This document shows positions 14,601 through 25,899 of a DNA stretch of 64,000 nucleotides, piece after piece. The stretch comes from Brachyhypopomus gauderio (taxonomy: Eukaryota > Chordata > Actinopteri > Gymnotiformes > Hypopomidae). The position numbers and the translations under genes were made by a program. The first letter of the stretch is position 1, and each line of letters begins with the position of its first letter. The stretch covers positions 24,716,101 to 24,780,100 of the forward strand of contig NC_135218.1 of the NCBI RefSeq assembly GCF_052324685.1, written 5' to 3'. The notes under the pieces are model-generated. The model ran no database searches. It saw only the letters and a list, made by a program, of their open reading frames with translations, and was not told the origin of the DNA.

Positions 14601-16845
14601 TCCCAGGTTGGTGAATTAGCATCAGAGCTAACCAGTCCTCACTCACAGGTTAGTGAATTAGCATCAGAACTAACCTGCATCCTCACTCACAGGTTAGTGA
14701 ATTAGCATCAGAGCTAACCAGTCCTCACTCTCAAGTGAACTAGCATCAGAGCTAAACAGTCCTGACTCACAGGTTAGTGAATTAGCATAAGAGCTAACCA
14801 GTCCTCACTCACAGGTTAGTGAATTAGCATCAGAGCTAACCAGTCCTCACTCACAGGTTAGTGAATTAGCATCAGAGCTAACCAGTCCTGACTCACAGGT
14901 TAGTGAATTAGCATCAGAGCTAACCAGTCCTCACTCACAAGTTAGTGAATTAGCATCAGAGCTAACCAGCGTCCTCACTCACAGGTTCGTGAATTAGCAT
15001 CAGAGCTAACCAGTCCTCACTCACAGGTTAGTGAATTAGCATCAGAGCTAACCAGTCCTGACTCTCAGGTTGGTGAATTAGCATCAGAGCTAACCAGTCC
15101 TCACTCACAGGTTAGTGAATTAGCATCAGAACTAACCTGCATCCTCACTCACAGGTTAGTGAATTAGCATCAGAGCTAACCAGTCCTCACTCTCAAGTTA
15201 GTGAACTAGCATCAGAGCTAAACAGTCCTGACTCACAGGTTAGTGAATTAGCATAAGAGCTAACCAGTCCTCACTCACAGGTTAGTGAATTAGCATCAGA
15301 GCTAACCAGTCCTCACTCACAGGTTAGTGAATTAGCATCAGAGCTAACCAGTCCTCACTCTCAAGTTAGTGAACTAGCATCAGAGCTAAACAGTCCTGAC
15401 TCACAGGTTAGTGAATTAGCATTAGAGCTAACCAGTCCTCACTTACAGGTTAGTGAATTAGCATCAGAGCTAACCAGTCCTCACTCACAGGTTAGTGAAT
15501 TAGCATCAGAGCTAACCTGCGTCCTCACTCACAGGTTAGTGAATTAGCATCAGAGCTAACCAGTCCTCACTCACAGGTTAGTGAATTAGCATCAGAGCTA
15601 ACCAGTCCTGACTCACAGGTTAGTGAATTAGCATCAGAGCTAACCAGTATCCTCACTCACACGTTAGTGAATTAGCATCAGAGCTAACCAGTATCCTCAC
15701 TCACACGTTAGTGAATTAGCATCAGAGCTAACCAGTCCTGACTCACAAGTTAGTGAATTAGCATCAGAACTAACCTGCATCCTCACTCACAGGTTAGTGA
15801 ATTAGCATCAGAGCTAACCAGTACTCACTCACAAGTTAGTGAACTAGCATCAGAGCTAACCAGTCCTCACTCACAGGTTAGTGAATTAGCATCAGAGCTA
15901 ACCAGTCCTCACTCTCAAGTTAGTGAACTAGCATCAGAGCTAACCAGTCCTGACTCACAGGTTAGTGAATTAGCATCAGAGCTAACCAGTCCTCACTCAC
16001 AGGTTAGTGAATTAGCATCAGAGCTAACCAGCGTCCTCACTCACAGGTTTGTGAATTAGCATCAGAGCTAACCAGTCCTCACTCACAGGTTTGTGAATTA
16101 GCATCAGAGCTAACCAGTCCTGACTCACAGGTTAGTGAATTAGCATCAGAGCTAACCAGTCCTCACTCACAAGTTAGTGAACTAGCATCAGAGCTAACCA
16201 GTCCTCACTCACAGGTTAGTGAATTAGCATCAGAGCTAACCAGTCCTGACTCACAAGTTAGTGAATTAGCATCAGAGCTAACCAGTCCTGACTCACAGGT
16301 TAGTGAATTAGCATCAGAGCTAACCAGTCCTCACTCACAGGTTAGTGAATTAGCATCAGAGCTAACCAGTCCTCACTCACAGGTTAGTGAATTAGCATCA
16401 GAGCTAACCAGTGTCCTCACTCACAGGTTAGTGAATTAGCATCAGAGCTAACCAGTCCTCACTCACAGATTAGTGAATTAGCATCAAAGCAGCTTTCCCC
16501 TCTGCGGACCAACTTCCATTTCAACCCCCCAGAAATGGTTGTCAACAGCAGTCATAACAGATGTACATTGTAAAACAACTCCCCCCCCGGTTCCTTCCTC
16601 AGCTACGGCCGTGTGTACGCAGCGGACCCATACGCCACGGCGCTAGCCGCCCCAGCAGCTGCTGCATACGGAGTTGGAGCTATGGTACATATTTACCTAT
16701 TTTAAGGACTATCACTTATAGAGTGTGAAAGTCTTAGATTGTCTCAGGTAAATTGTCTAGGTGTAGCATCTGTGGGTTAACCTGGTTCTTTCTTCCGCAG
16801 GCCACCCTCTATAGGGGAGGATACAGCAGGTTCTCCCCATACTAA
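773..16845 (+). CDS. rbfox2: RNA-binding protein Fox-1 homolog 2, 3' portion (11 exons)
   Basis: Splicing regulator that binds (U)GCAUG in nuclear pre-mRNA through one RRM. Coding exons: 773-979, 1427-1591, 1952-2005, 3657-3749, 8666-8753, 8957-9016, 9173-9323, 10234-10276, 12472-12566, 16603-16684, 16801-16845. All join in frame and give about 360 residues from the first exon seen. That exon opens in phase 0 with no obvious start (a Met lies 6 codons in), so the 5' exons lie outside the window. The RRM is split: RNP2 (LHVSNIPF) is in exon 2 and RNP1 (GFGFVTFE) in exon 4. The Ala/Tyr/Gly-rich C-terminus has [22 protein letters not shown] and ends [16 protein letters not shown]...WKLSP and PELYA favour RBFOX2 over RBFOX1/3 (remembered human proteins), and so does synteny. 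Exon 5 reads on past PYANG with EGLNALPY, unlike the human protein I recall. Confidence 0.93.
2338..2641 (+). repeat. 38-bp minisatellite, 8 copies, each with TGCATG
   Basis: Eight near-identical 38-bp units lie head to tail in rbfox2 intron 3. Each holds TGCATG in the sense orientation, at 2356, 2394, 2432, 2470, 2508, 2546, 2584 and 2622. Units differ mainly at one position (gactg or gaccg). TGCATG is the high-affinity RBFOX site. Confidence 0.97.
3657..3749 (+). other. rbfox2: rbfox2 93-nt RRM exon (candidate autoregulated exon)
   Basis: The exon is exactly 93 nt, phase 0 on both sides, with acceptor ccccag and donor gtgagt. It encodes 31 residues that begin with RNP1 (GFGFVTFE). In mammals the equivalent 93-nt exon is skipped under Fox autoregulation, giving a protein that lacks half the RRM and acts as a dominant negative (established for RBFOX2). 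Skipping here would also keep the frame. TGCATG/GCATG motifs lie on both sides: an array about 1 kb upstream and a cluster 187-390 nt downstream. Confidence 0.85.
3750..8665 (+). other. rbfox2 intron 4 (4.9 kb)
   Basis: No exon was recognised. It holds (GT)n tracts near 3851-3902 and 7241-7300, CT-rich low-complexity DNA near 5290-5405, C runs near 7433-7449 and 7841-7860, and a GCATG cluster at 3936-4139. Open frames here are low-complexity artefacts. Confidence 0.7.
3936..4139 (+). promoter_or_regulatory. GCATG cluster downstream of the 93-nt exon
   Basis: GCATG occurs at 3936, 3955, 3979 (as TGCATG at 3978), 4082 and 4135, that is 187-390 nt after the rbfox2 exon 4 donor. Downstream Fox sites usually promote exon inclusion (established for the family). 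Whether they work here is inference. Confidence 0.45.
10826..10868 (+). other. rbfox2: Probable alternative rbfox2 exon (muscle M43-type)
   Basis: This 43-nt segment follows a pyrimidine-rich tract (ctgttctccccgtag) and ends CAG before gtaggg. Spliced after exon 7 (phase 2) it reads [15 protein letters not shown] and rejoins exon 9 in phase 0. The length and pattern match the mammalian muscle exon, which reads VVYQEPVYGNKLLQ as I remember it. The 10234-10276 exon ([14 protein letters not shown]) is the brain B40 counterpart, one codon longer. Divergence from the mammalian peptide is high, so this could be a decaying or lineage-specific exon. Confidence 0.6.
12567..16490 (+). repeat. ~93-copy 42-bp minisatellite starting at the exon 9 splice donor
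   Basis: The array fills most of rbfox2 intron 9. It begins exactly at the exon 9 donor (GACAG then gttagt), and each unit repeats CACAG-GTTAGT. The basic unit is 42 bp, with 44-bp variants containing 'tatcc' or 'tgcgtcc'. Variants recur in the same order (for example the same nine-unit series near 12.8-13.2 kb and 13.4-13.8 kb), so there is higher-order repetition. Each unit also has CTAAC about 17 nt before its CAG. Units become more diverged towards the 3' end. Confidence 0.97.
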
Positions 16846-19800
16846 ACTACCAAGCCTCTCAGCACCACCGACTCCCAAACTTTTAGCAATTCAGTCACTT
16901 TGGAGTGGAAAAGTACATTTTTGTGGACAAACAGAAAATGAAACGCACCGCTTTACGAAAGAATACTTGAGAGAGGAAAGTACATCACTACAAGTGTTTT
17001 TTTTTTATATATATATGTAACTCAAGAACTTGAGATGGCTGACTGAGAAATTGCACGGCTGAAAAAAAACAAACAAAAAAACAAAAACAAAAAAAAGCTC
17101 GATTAATACTTCTTCCTTTGGCACGTTTCTCTGCACATATGCATGCAGTACTGGCTCTAGGGTGCCTCTAGTGGCCACCAAACTACATGTGCAAAGAGTG
17201 TCTGGACTACAATGGACAAGTTTGTACATCACATCTTCAGAGTACCACACTACATTTAATATCTTTATTGGAGAAGCCCACACAAAGAAGATGGCTGCCC
17301 ATGCCACCATATTGACTGCAGCAGGAGGGGAAATCGTTTAAACCATCAACAGACAAACCCCACTTGCTCTTTGGTGTGGAACCAAGATGTTGTTCCATAC
17401 AACATGAAAGAGGCAACCGTCTGAGGTGAAATGTCTCTCAAAGTCTCATCTGAGAAAAGAAAGGACTGAGATAAAAGACAAATCAGACAATTGTCGTGGA
17501 TTGCAGGAATTTTGCGCATGCAAATGGGACAAAGTGTCATAAAATAGCATACAGAATCTTGCTTAGATCTTTTTGTTGATGTTGTAAAATTACCTCCTAC
17601 TTAAAGGTCTTTTTGAAAAGACATACCTTTAAAATTGAATAGTCACAATATGCAAATAAACTAGTATAGAACAAAAAGGTTACCAAACATTATTGTTATT
17701 ATTATTATTATTATTACTATTCCTTGACATACCATTTCTGTGGCATAGTTTTTTTTCCTATTCAAGTGAGAACGAGCAGAAATTGTGACTGTAAACAATG
17801 AAACTATCAAATGATCCCATGTAATAAACAGGTTGACAGTACCGCTTGCATGAGCGGCTATATAACACAATTAGGTTCAGAAAATATATAAATTGCGCTT
17901 TTTTTCTCTTGGACTTTAATAACACCTAATTGGATTATGGGCACCTGCCCTTTTTATTAGATTAGCTCTGTCAAATATGCAACTTCCAGACAACATTTCA
18001 GAACGGATTTAGTGGCGATGGAATTTTTTATTATTATTTTAAAGTTAAATTGCATAGTATTTTTGTCTTGCTTCGCTAAGTGTCTCTATCTTCTAAATAT
18101 TGATATTTTGTCATTTGAATTTTTGTTCCAAAGATTTGTGAAGCACATTTTTGGTTATATGTGTGAGCCTATGGTAATTTCTGTTGTTTGGCTTGTTTTA
18201 TTTTTGTATCAATAGATTTTATTGTTTGTTTGAAGTGACTTATTGATTTAGTTCGAAGCAGTTTAAAATGGCATTTGCAGTGTCTTCGGTGCCATTGACA
18301 TCCAATTTACAACCTAATTTATTAACAAACTTCAAAACAAGCAGGTTATTTTTTGGTCAGAATTACCAATATATGTACTTTGTTTGGTGCACGAATCATA
18401 TTTCAGTACATTTAGTAAGAAGTGCTGGATGATGGAGAATGCGTGCAAGCCCAGCTGTTCTGTGATCTGTTACAGCGTACACAGTCATCTCCCTCAAACA
18501 TGGTTTCAGTGATTATGCTTCCTAGCCAACTCTCAGACTTTAGGTAAAGAATGGAACACATTTCAGAATTGTGACTTTTTTAGTTCATCAATTTGCCAGC
18601 ATATTTTTCCTTCTGTGTGGTGTAGGGATTAAATAATATTCCATTGGTGATGAAAGTCACATGGAACATTGTGGTAAGATTAAGGAGATTCCTGCCCTCT
18701 CTTTGAAAGCTCAGTAAGACGGAAAGGTGATGTTTGTCCCTGTCCACTAGGTACTTTGCAGTCTATGCACAATGTTTCTCAGTGTTACCAGGAAACAAAG
18801 ACCTCAGTACCTGCGATCTGACCCTCCTCCCTTGCCCAAGTTAGACTATTTGAAGAGTTGCATTAGGTAAAGAAGGCTGGATTGGTCCACTTCTGTAGTC
18901 CCCTTCTTCCTGCTGTGTTAACTTTTTGTAGTGGCTTTGGTACTACTTGTAAATAGTAGTCTAAAGCCAGAGCTGTCTGAACAGAGGGCCAGGCTCCGCC
19001 CGGTTCAGTTCACAGAGGTGTTTCGTTAGAAGGTATTGTTGAGAGTTGCTGAGAATCAAGTCAGCTGAAAATTCGGGTCAGGTCAAAGGAGAGTTCCTGA
19101 ACTCTGTTGATGGCTGGGGGAGCCCAGGGAAGAAGTTGGATTATTGATTGTCAAGGGTGCGTGAGTCTAGGTTTGTTGGATTGGCTTGTCAAGCACAGGT
19201 ATAAATAATGTCCCGTTGTGCAGTCAAGGTGGAAAAGAAATGCCTGCCACCTTCAGTAGTGTTCCATTCCTGTCATATAACTTCTTTCCATCTTTGCACA
19301 TTATTATATGATACATGTTGTGCATATTATCCTTTAGTTTACAATGTGAGTGTGTTTTTGGTTTGAACTCTTTCTCTCTGCGTACTCGGATGCCATTTGT
19401 GATGTAATTTGTATCTGAATGCCCATATAAACAGTTTTTTTAAATATGCACATGAGTTGTGTCTTGCTTTGGAAGCTCATAGAACTCAGTCGTGTTAGTG
19501 TGATGGTTGGTGACATGCATTCATGTTCACAGTGAGGTTCACAATGAACAAAATAAAGTCGATCCGCGATTAAAGTGCATAAACATAAACAATATATGCG
19601 TATAAATAGGCTGACGAGGAACAAATCCAACATTGATGTCTTAATTTAAATCTTTAGGGTGTGCCTCAATCTGCTCAAATCGACAGCAACATCAGTGCAA
19701 TGCTGACGTGCTCATTCCTGTCCTGACTCATTCCTGCACGGCTCTAGTGTCAAACTAGAACTGGGTGTAAGTGCATCTAAATATTGTAGGTGGTCCTTTA

Positions 19801-20474
19801 GAAAGAAAAGTAAGGCAAGTCCCTTCTTTTTTGCCAACTTGATTGAAATTGTTGACCGATGTCCATAATTATACCATAATGTTAATACATTTTTTTTAAT
19901 ACTTTTGAAAGTCCAGACTATTGTATTGTCCAGGTAATGCCTAAGAGGATAAGGCAGTAGAAGGGTGTTGACTGGCTGTCCCCAAGAGAGAGCAAGACTG
20001 GAGGCTGAGGTACAGCAGGAGTGAACATCTACATCCCCCCATACAGCCAAATCACTCCGGTCTATGTTGCTGTAAGACAAACCACTGAGTTGTGAGAAGG
20101 ACGTCCTGAAATGTACCTCAGCTAGGCAGTTCCTACCACCAAATGCTTTTCAAACCATTAAATGAAACAAAGCTGACTCCTTTTTAATCCTTGCCTTTAA
20201 CAATTCACCAGTGCTACAGAAATCCTGATATGCCTTTTGAAGGATGAGTGAAAGGTGATGCCTGCCACCGAGGCTTTGGTGAGCTTTGTGAACCTCCGCT
20301 ATTGAGGGCTGACTAAAGCTGTCGACGAATTTAACATCTGAAGCGTGGGGTTGGTGTTTATTTGGGCCAAGACTCTGCATGCCAGCAGTGTCATCTCTGA
20401 AGCCCTGTCATCTCTGAACCCATTTTGGCCTGGTTCTGGGGCCTGAAGGGACGGGTGATCTCCTGCTGGAGCCT

Positions 20475-20510
<36 letters not shown>

Positions 20511-20518
20511 GTCTAAAG
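20475..20518 (+). repeat. Homopolymer of 44 G
   Basis: An uninterrupted run of 44 guanines lies between unremarkable sequences. It could form G-quadruplexes. Its exact length is likely to be unreliable in assembly. Confidence 0.95.
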
Positions 20519-21707
20519 ATGGCACCACTACAAGTATAAAAAATAATAAATTTGAATATAATGCTGATGCTAATGCTGAAAAGAACCCCCTCAAAATCTT
20601 GACTAAATAAAATCTTATTTATCTAACCTCTTATCTGTTACACTTGGACATTTACAATTTCTCTCAGATTCTTTAAATACATCCATTCTGCTGAGAAAAC
20701 TATTTTGACAGATTAGCTTTAGCTCATCCTAATCTGGAGTGCAGGGAGCAGACTGTTACGTAATCTCAGGTCTATGTATTTACAAACGGGTCTATTTGTA
20801 GCATATTTAAATAACCTCAGCAGTCTAATATTGGACACTTGCAGTACCTTAACCCAAAACATACATTTTTCAGTTAGCCTTGCCTACCTCAGGAATGTAG
20901 GCCAGTCTTTACACACCGAGGAAAGTCCTTAAGTGCCCTTGAAATGTAATTTCAGTGTTGCTATACAGTATATTAAGAACACTATAGTATCCTGCAGCTT
21001 TTCTTAAAACGCTCGACTGACACGCAAAACCTGACAAGCAGCTCGATTTTATTCTTGGACTTTCTCGTGCACATGTGGCAACCTTATTTGGCCATTAATG
21101 CAAACGTCTGCAACTATTTTCCTATTTTAAGGAACTTTCCAGACACGCGCATTCTCTCTCCGTCTTCCACCTTGCCCTCTGATTTATTTAGTGCCTGACC
21201 CATTCATCACCCAGTGTAAGATTACCAGCACTGACTTAACGAATTTCCAGAGAGTGAAGTCCACGTGGACATGCTCTGAGACCGCAGGTGTTTATCCAAC
21301 ATTTCTACTTCTCCCTTCTGTCTCTTAGCCGTTGTTCTCCGTAAGAAACAGTATCAACACGGGCAGGAGTGTTTGGAGCTTGCATGCTGCTCTGCTCTAG
21401 AGAGTAGAGCGGATGGTTCAGTAATGGTACTGCGGTGTCGCGGCCCAGCAGATTCGGGACAGATGACTGGCTCTCCTCCCTCTAGTTTGCGGTGGAGAAG
21501 TTTTCCGGGGGCTTGATTTCAGAGCGAGCGAGCGCAGAAGTGCAAAACAAAAGAGAGTTTGGATCCTCTTTTTTTTCAACACATCTTTCTTTCTCTCTCT
21601 CTCTCTCTCGCCTCCTGTCTGCAGTCAAACCCGTCCTTTTATACTTACTCTCATCCTCTCTTCTCTCACAAACTCTTCTACAATTAGTGTGTCAGACCCG
21701 CCTCCAT

Positions 21708-21718
<11 letters not shown>

Positions 21719-21786
<68 letters not shown>
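21719..21786 (+). repeat. Compound (CA)n-(GA)n microsatellite
   Basis: A short (CA)n run is followed directly by about 48 bp of (GA)n in intergenic DNA. Confidence 0.9.
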
Positions 21787-21789
<3 letters not shown>

Positions 21790-23002
21790 GGGTGAGGGAT
21801 CCAAAGACTGGTGTATTTTAAAGTAGGCTTACATAACATACGGGGGCTGCCTAAGGTTTGGCCTAGCTCGGCATGTGAAGAATACATGAACCAAGTCTTT
21901 TGACTAATGATATAACAGTTCAGCATCGTTCATGGGGTGTAATAATATGAAGGGCTTTACCTTACAGCCTGTAACACACACGGAGGGCAGGGCACCCTCA
22001 CCCTCCCTCATTCTCTAAACGTTACAGCTGCTTCATGGAAAGCTAGGGATATGAAGACGACCTTTTTGAAACCCTGAATTGCCTACTTGTCCCTACAACC
22101 CAACCGTACCGGTGTTTTCTCGTGCTGTAACGGGCTGGACCGGACCGCCGCTCTCCGTTCGGCGAAAATGTTGCTCTGCTGTAAAAGCTTTAGGTTTTGA
22201 CACAGCTTCGACCTGAGGACGTGTGGTGATTTAGCCCCAACTGCCAAATTAAACATGGCATACACGGTTCTAAACATATGATACTTTTATAAAGGTGACA
22301 TTTTCATTTTAATTGTGCTCATTTTATAGATTTATTTGCAATTGGAATAATTCGAACATCAACCATTAAAGGAACAGGAATAGCTCAGTGTGCCGCGAAG
22401 TGTTTAAATCATGTAACAAATAGATTAAATTAAATAGATAAATCAGGTTTTGGAGAGCTCCATTAGACAAGCATGACCACAGAAACACTGAGGTCATTAA
22501 TCGGTCCATTCCTACTGTCTTCTCATAATCATCATAAACGGGCAGATTGGCCTCCGAGGTCTTCCTGTGAACCCTTGTGTTGTAGATTTTGCCCTGTATC
22601 CCACATACTAAGTTGAACTGCCTCAGAATAATGTAAATTAATATTTTAATAATAGTGCGATGCAGTTCTCTAGTAGGAATCATGACAGCTGGCAGTTTTT
22701 GGTGTCGTAACACATCACGTGCTGAAGTCTTCACTATGTAGGCTGAAACGCCACATTGTGTGTTCAATATGTATTTATCTCAGACTTTTGCTTATTTTCC
22801 AGGTTGCTTGAGGGGAACTTAGACCTCCTTTGGAAGCCTAAAGCAGGATTGTTGTGTCTGTGTGAAACGTTGGTGCTGATGCAACCTGCAGACATCATCT
22901 TTGTTGCACATGCATGCACTGCTGGGCACCCACAAATGGAACAAACTAGAACACACTCTTCTCACACTGTGAGCTGACAGCTCATCCTCGGACGCTTGCT
23001 CC

Positions 23003-23034
<32 letters not shown>

Positions 23035-23905
23035 CACCCCTGTAATGGTCAGGCCAACATCATAGCCCCTAATCACAAACAGCATGGCTAATATTGTGAA
23101 GAGAGCTCAGCCATGATTGTTACAAGGGTGGAGAACCTTACTGTTCCCCTCTGGTCCACTAGAGAGCAGAAGATACAATATATGATTCACGTCAGGCAGG
23201 GGGTGCTGTCAGAATTCACCATCAGCTTCAAATTTCTCTGACAAGAAACAGATTTATTTTGGCCGAAGGTGACTGTGCATCAGCTGTGAAGTGTGGTGTA
23301 ATATCCTAATGTGCCTACAGTGGACCAGATGTGTTTTTAGCATTCTGGGGAACAGGAGGAAGAAACCCAGTAAACTATGGCTGGGTGGAGTGGTGTGGCA
23401 AGCAGGCAAAGGTGAATCCGCTTGACTGCTGATTATGCTTGTTTACCAGAGAACCACTGGAAGACGAAGCTTCTCATGAGCAGATTCTGGTTTGGTTGAT
23501 TGCTTGATTATTATTATTTTATTTTATTTTTTTACATTTTTTGGACAATGTAGCAAATGGTTCACTTGAAGCATTCATTCACACTAGGCACTGGTGCAGG
23601 GAGGGGCTTGTACAAGTTATTTGTCAATGCTGCAGTTGCAGTATACTGACAGTTGTGAGGTGAACCATCGGCTTTCTGTATTATAAGCAAGCGTGCCACA
23701 GTTCTGGTTAAGAAAGACCCTCACTAGTGCTGTGACACGTAATCCAAACCAGCATATCAACACACCTGCTCAGTTCTCACACACCCACCAATCACCACTG
23801 CCCAATTTGTCATGTGATTTGAATGAGGGGGCAAAGAAATAGTGGGGGAAAAGTTGATATTCTTTCATTGCTCTGTGTTTTGTCTTCTCTCGACACTCCG
23901 CCAAA

Positions 23906-25350
23906 ATGTTGTTCGTTTTTTTGTTTCTGTTGATGCTTGCATTCTGCACAGCAGCAGATAAAGGTAAGGTTGTGTCTCCCATGAAACACCTCTCTCCCTC
24001 CCCCTGTGGGAGATTCAAGAATAAATGGGATGTATATAGATTTGGAATGTTAGCTACTGCTATGAAAGATTATCTGTGTTGGTAGATCATTTCTGGGTAT
24101 TTCTGTGTCATCACTGTATATATAGTCTGTAAAAAACAACAAAATCGTCTATAGATACATTTCTGTTTCAGTTTTAATTTGGCTGAGAAGGACAAAAATG
24201 TGTGTAAGTCGTGTTACTTGTCAACTGTGAACAAAGCGGCGCCAGTTGCCGTTGGTGACAGCTCAGGTGTACTGCAGCTCAGGTGTACTGACCTTCTGCA
24301 ACGAAATCCCCACAGAGAACGCCTTGCCCAGACTGACGGACATTTCTGCGGCTGCATCCTTCATTGGCTCGGCTGAGGTGGTCGTCGTCGGGTTTTTTGA
24401 GGTTAGAAGCTGTGTGTGTGTGTGTGTGTATGTGTGTGTGTGTGTCAGACTGTACATGCCTGGGAGATGATCGTTTGTGGGATGTGGAAGAGTGGAGGCA
24501 GTTCCGGAAGTGACCAGAAAAGGCACTTTGTACCGTGAAAAAAAAAAACGCAGCCTGACAAATATGAGAGAAAAAAGCCAGTGTGTGGGAGAGCCCACAC
24601 GAGCCCTGTCACCGCCACAAAGCTGGGCACGGAAAACGCCTGCCATCGTGGCAACGCAGGGCAGCCTGCCAAAATGCCAACCCCTTGGCTCGCCTTGTTG
24701 TGTGGAGGAGGAAACGGACCAGGAAACAAGCGCGCATCTAAGGCATTGTGGGATTGGCAGCCTCCTGTCTCCATAAACCAAAGCAGGAGCAACCCAACGT
24801 GAACCCAAACACAGTCTGGGAGCAGGGACGCAGACCTGGGACCACAGCTCTGCAGTTCAGTCTTCGCTCCCGTTTAAGCCTTCCGATGAGAACATAACAC
24901 AAGACTATAAAAGGTTTTCCCTTTCCTGCTCGCACAAACATGCTTTGCTTCATTTCAATTCAGCATGTTAGTCTTACTCTAAAAGAGTTGAAAGAGTTGC
25001 TGATGTGTTTTAATGTTGACGGCAGTAAGTGTGTTGAAAATATAATAGAAACTGTTCAGATGATGTGTCACTGATGAGATAAAACTGGAAGAATGAGAAA
25101 ATGTGAGAATCTCTGTGATTTGTGTGTGTGTGTGTGTGATGATGGTGTGTGCAAGCTAGTAGCTTGTTCCTGCCTCTATGTGTGTTGTGTGTTGCACCAG
25201 ATGGAAGATATGGCTATAGTTTGACCCTGTGTGTGCGTGCATGTGTGTATGTACATGCTTGTGTCACACAGATGGAGATTATGGCTATATCTTAACCCTG
25301 TGTGTGTGGAGAATGTGTGGCACAGATGGAGGGTATGGCTGTAGCCCATC

Positions 25351-25416
<66 letters not shown>

Positions 25417-25831
25417 CTGTCTGTCACTTGGAGTGCTGTCACATCTTCCGTCTCTCCCGTGTTTTCCCGTGTCTGGGTGGGGACTGCACGGCAGACTGAT
25501 GGAGGCCACGGCTACAAGGAGTTTCTCGCCGCTGCTGAAGAGGTGAGAAACCTCCCCGCCGCCCTGTGCAGCGTGAAGGAGGTGTGGGCCAATTACAGCG
25601 TCAGCTCGGACGCCATCGTCATCTTCAGGAAGGTACGCCTGGGCCTCTTCCTGTTGACCTCTTGAGAGGGTAGTTCAGTCCGCGCTTCATTTCTGCCATC
25701 AGCAGCGTGATCGTCTCACTTAGTGAAAACACTGTTCTTGATTAAATAACCATGAACAAATGTAGACCTGATGAAACATCTTCTGTTCAGCAGGTCAAGG
25801 GCTATAAATTGAATCAGCACTCCTCATTCAC

Positions 25832-25899
<68 letters not shown>

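Larger units (their letters stand above)
16846..23905 (+). other. rbfox2 3'UTR and intergenic DNA
   Basis: The rbfox2 stop codon is at 16843-16845. AT-rich UTR-like sequence follows, with candidate AATAAA signals near 17655, 17823 and 19551; the true end cannot be fixed. From about 20 kb the sequence looks intergenic, with a 44-nt poly-G run, a (CA)n/(GA)n compound repeat at 21719-21786 and a (CA)n tract near 23007-23032. No further gene is supported. Confidence 0.6.

Noticed and set aside
12567-16490. CRISPR-like regularly spaced repeat
   Set aside because: The units are head to tail with no unique spacers, and the locus is an intron of a vertebrate gene. It is a minisatellite.
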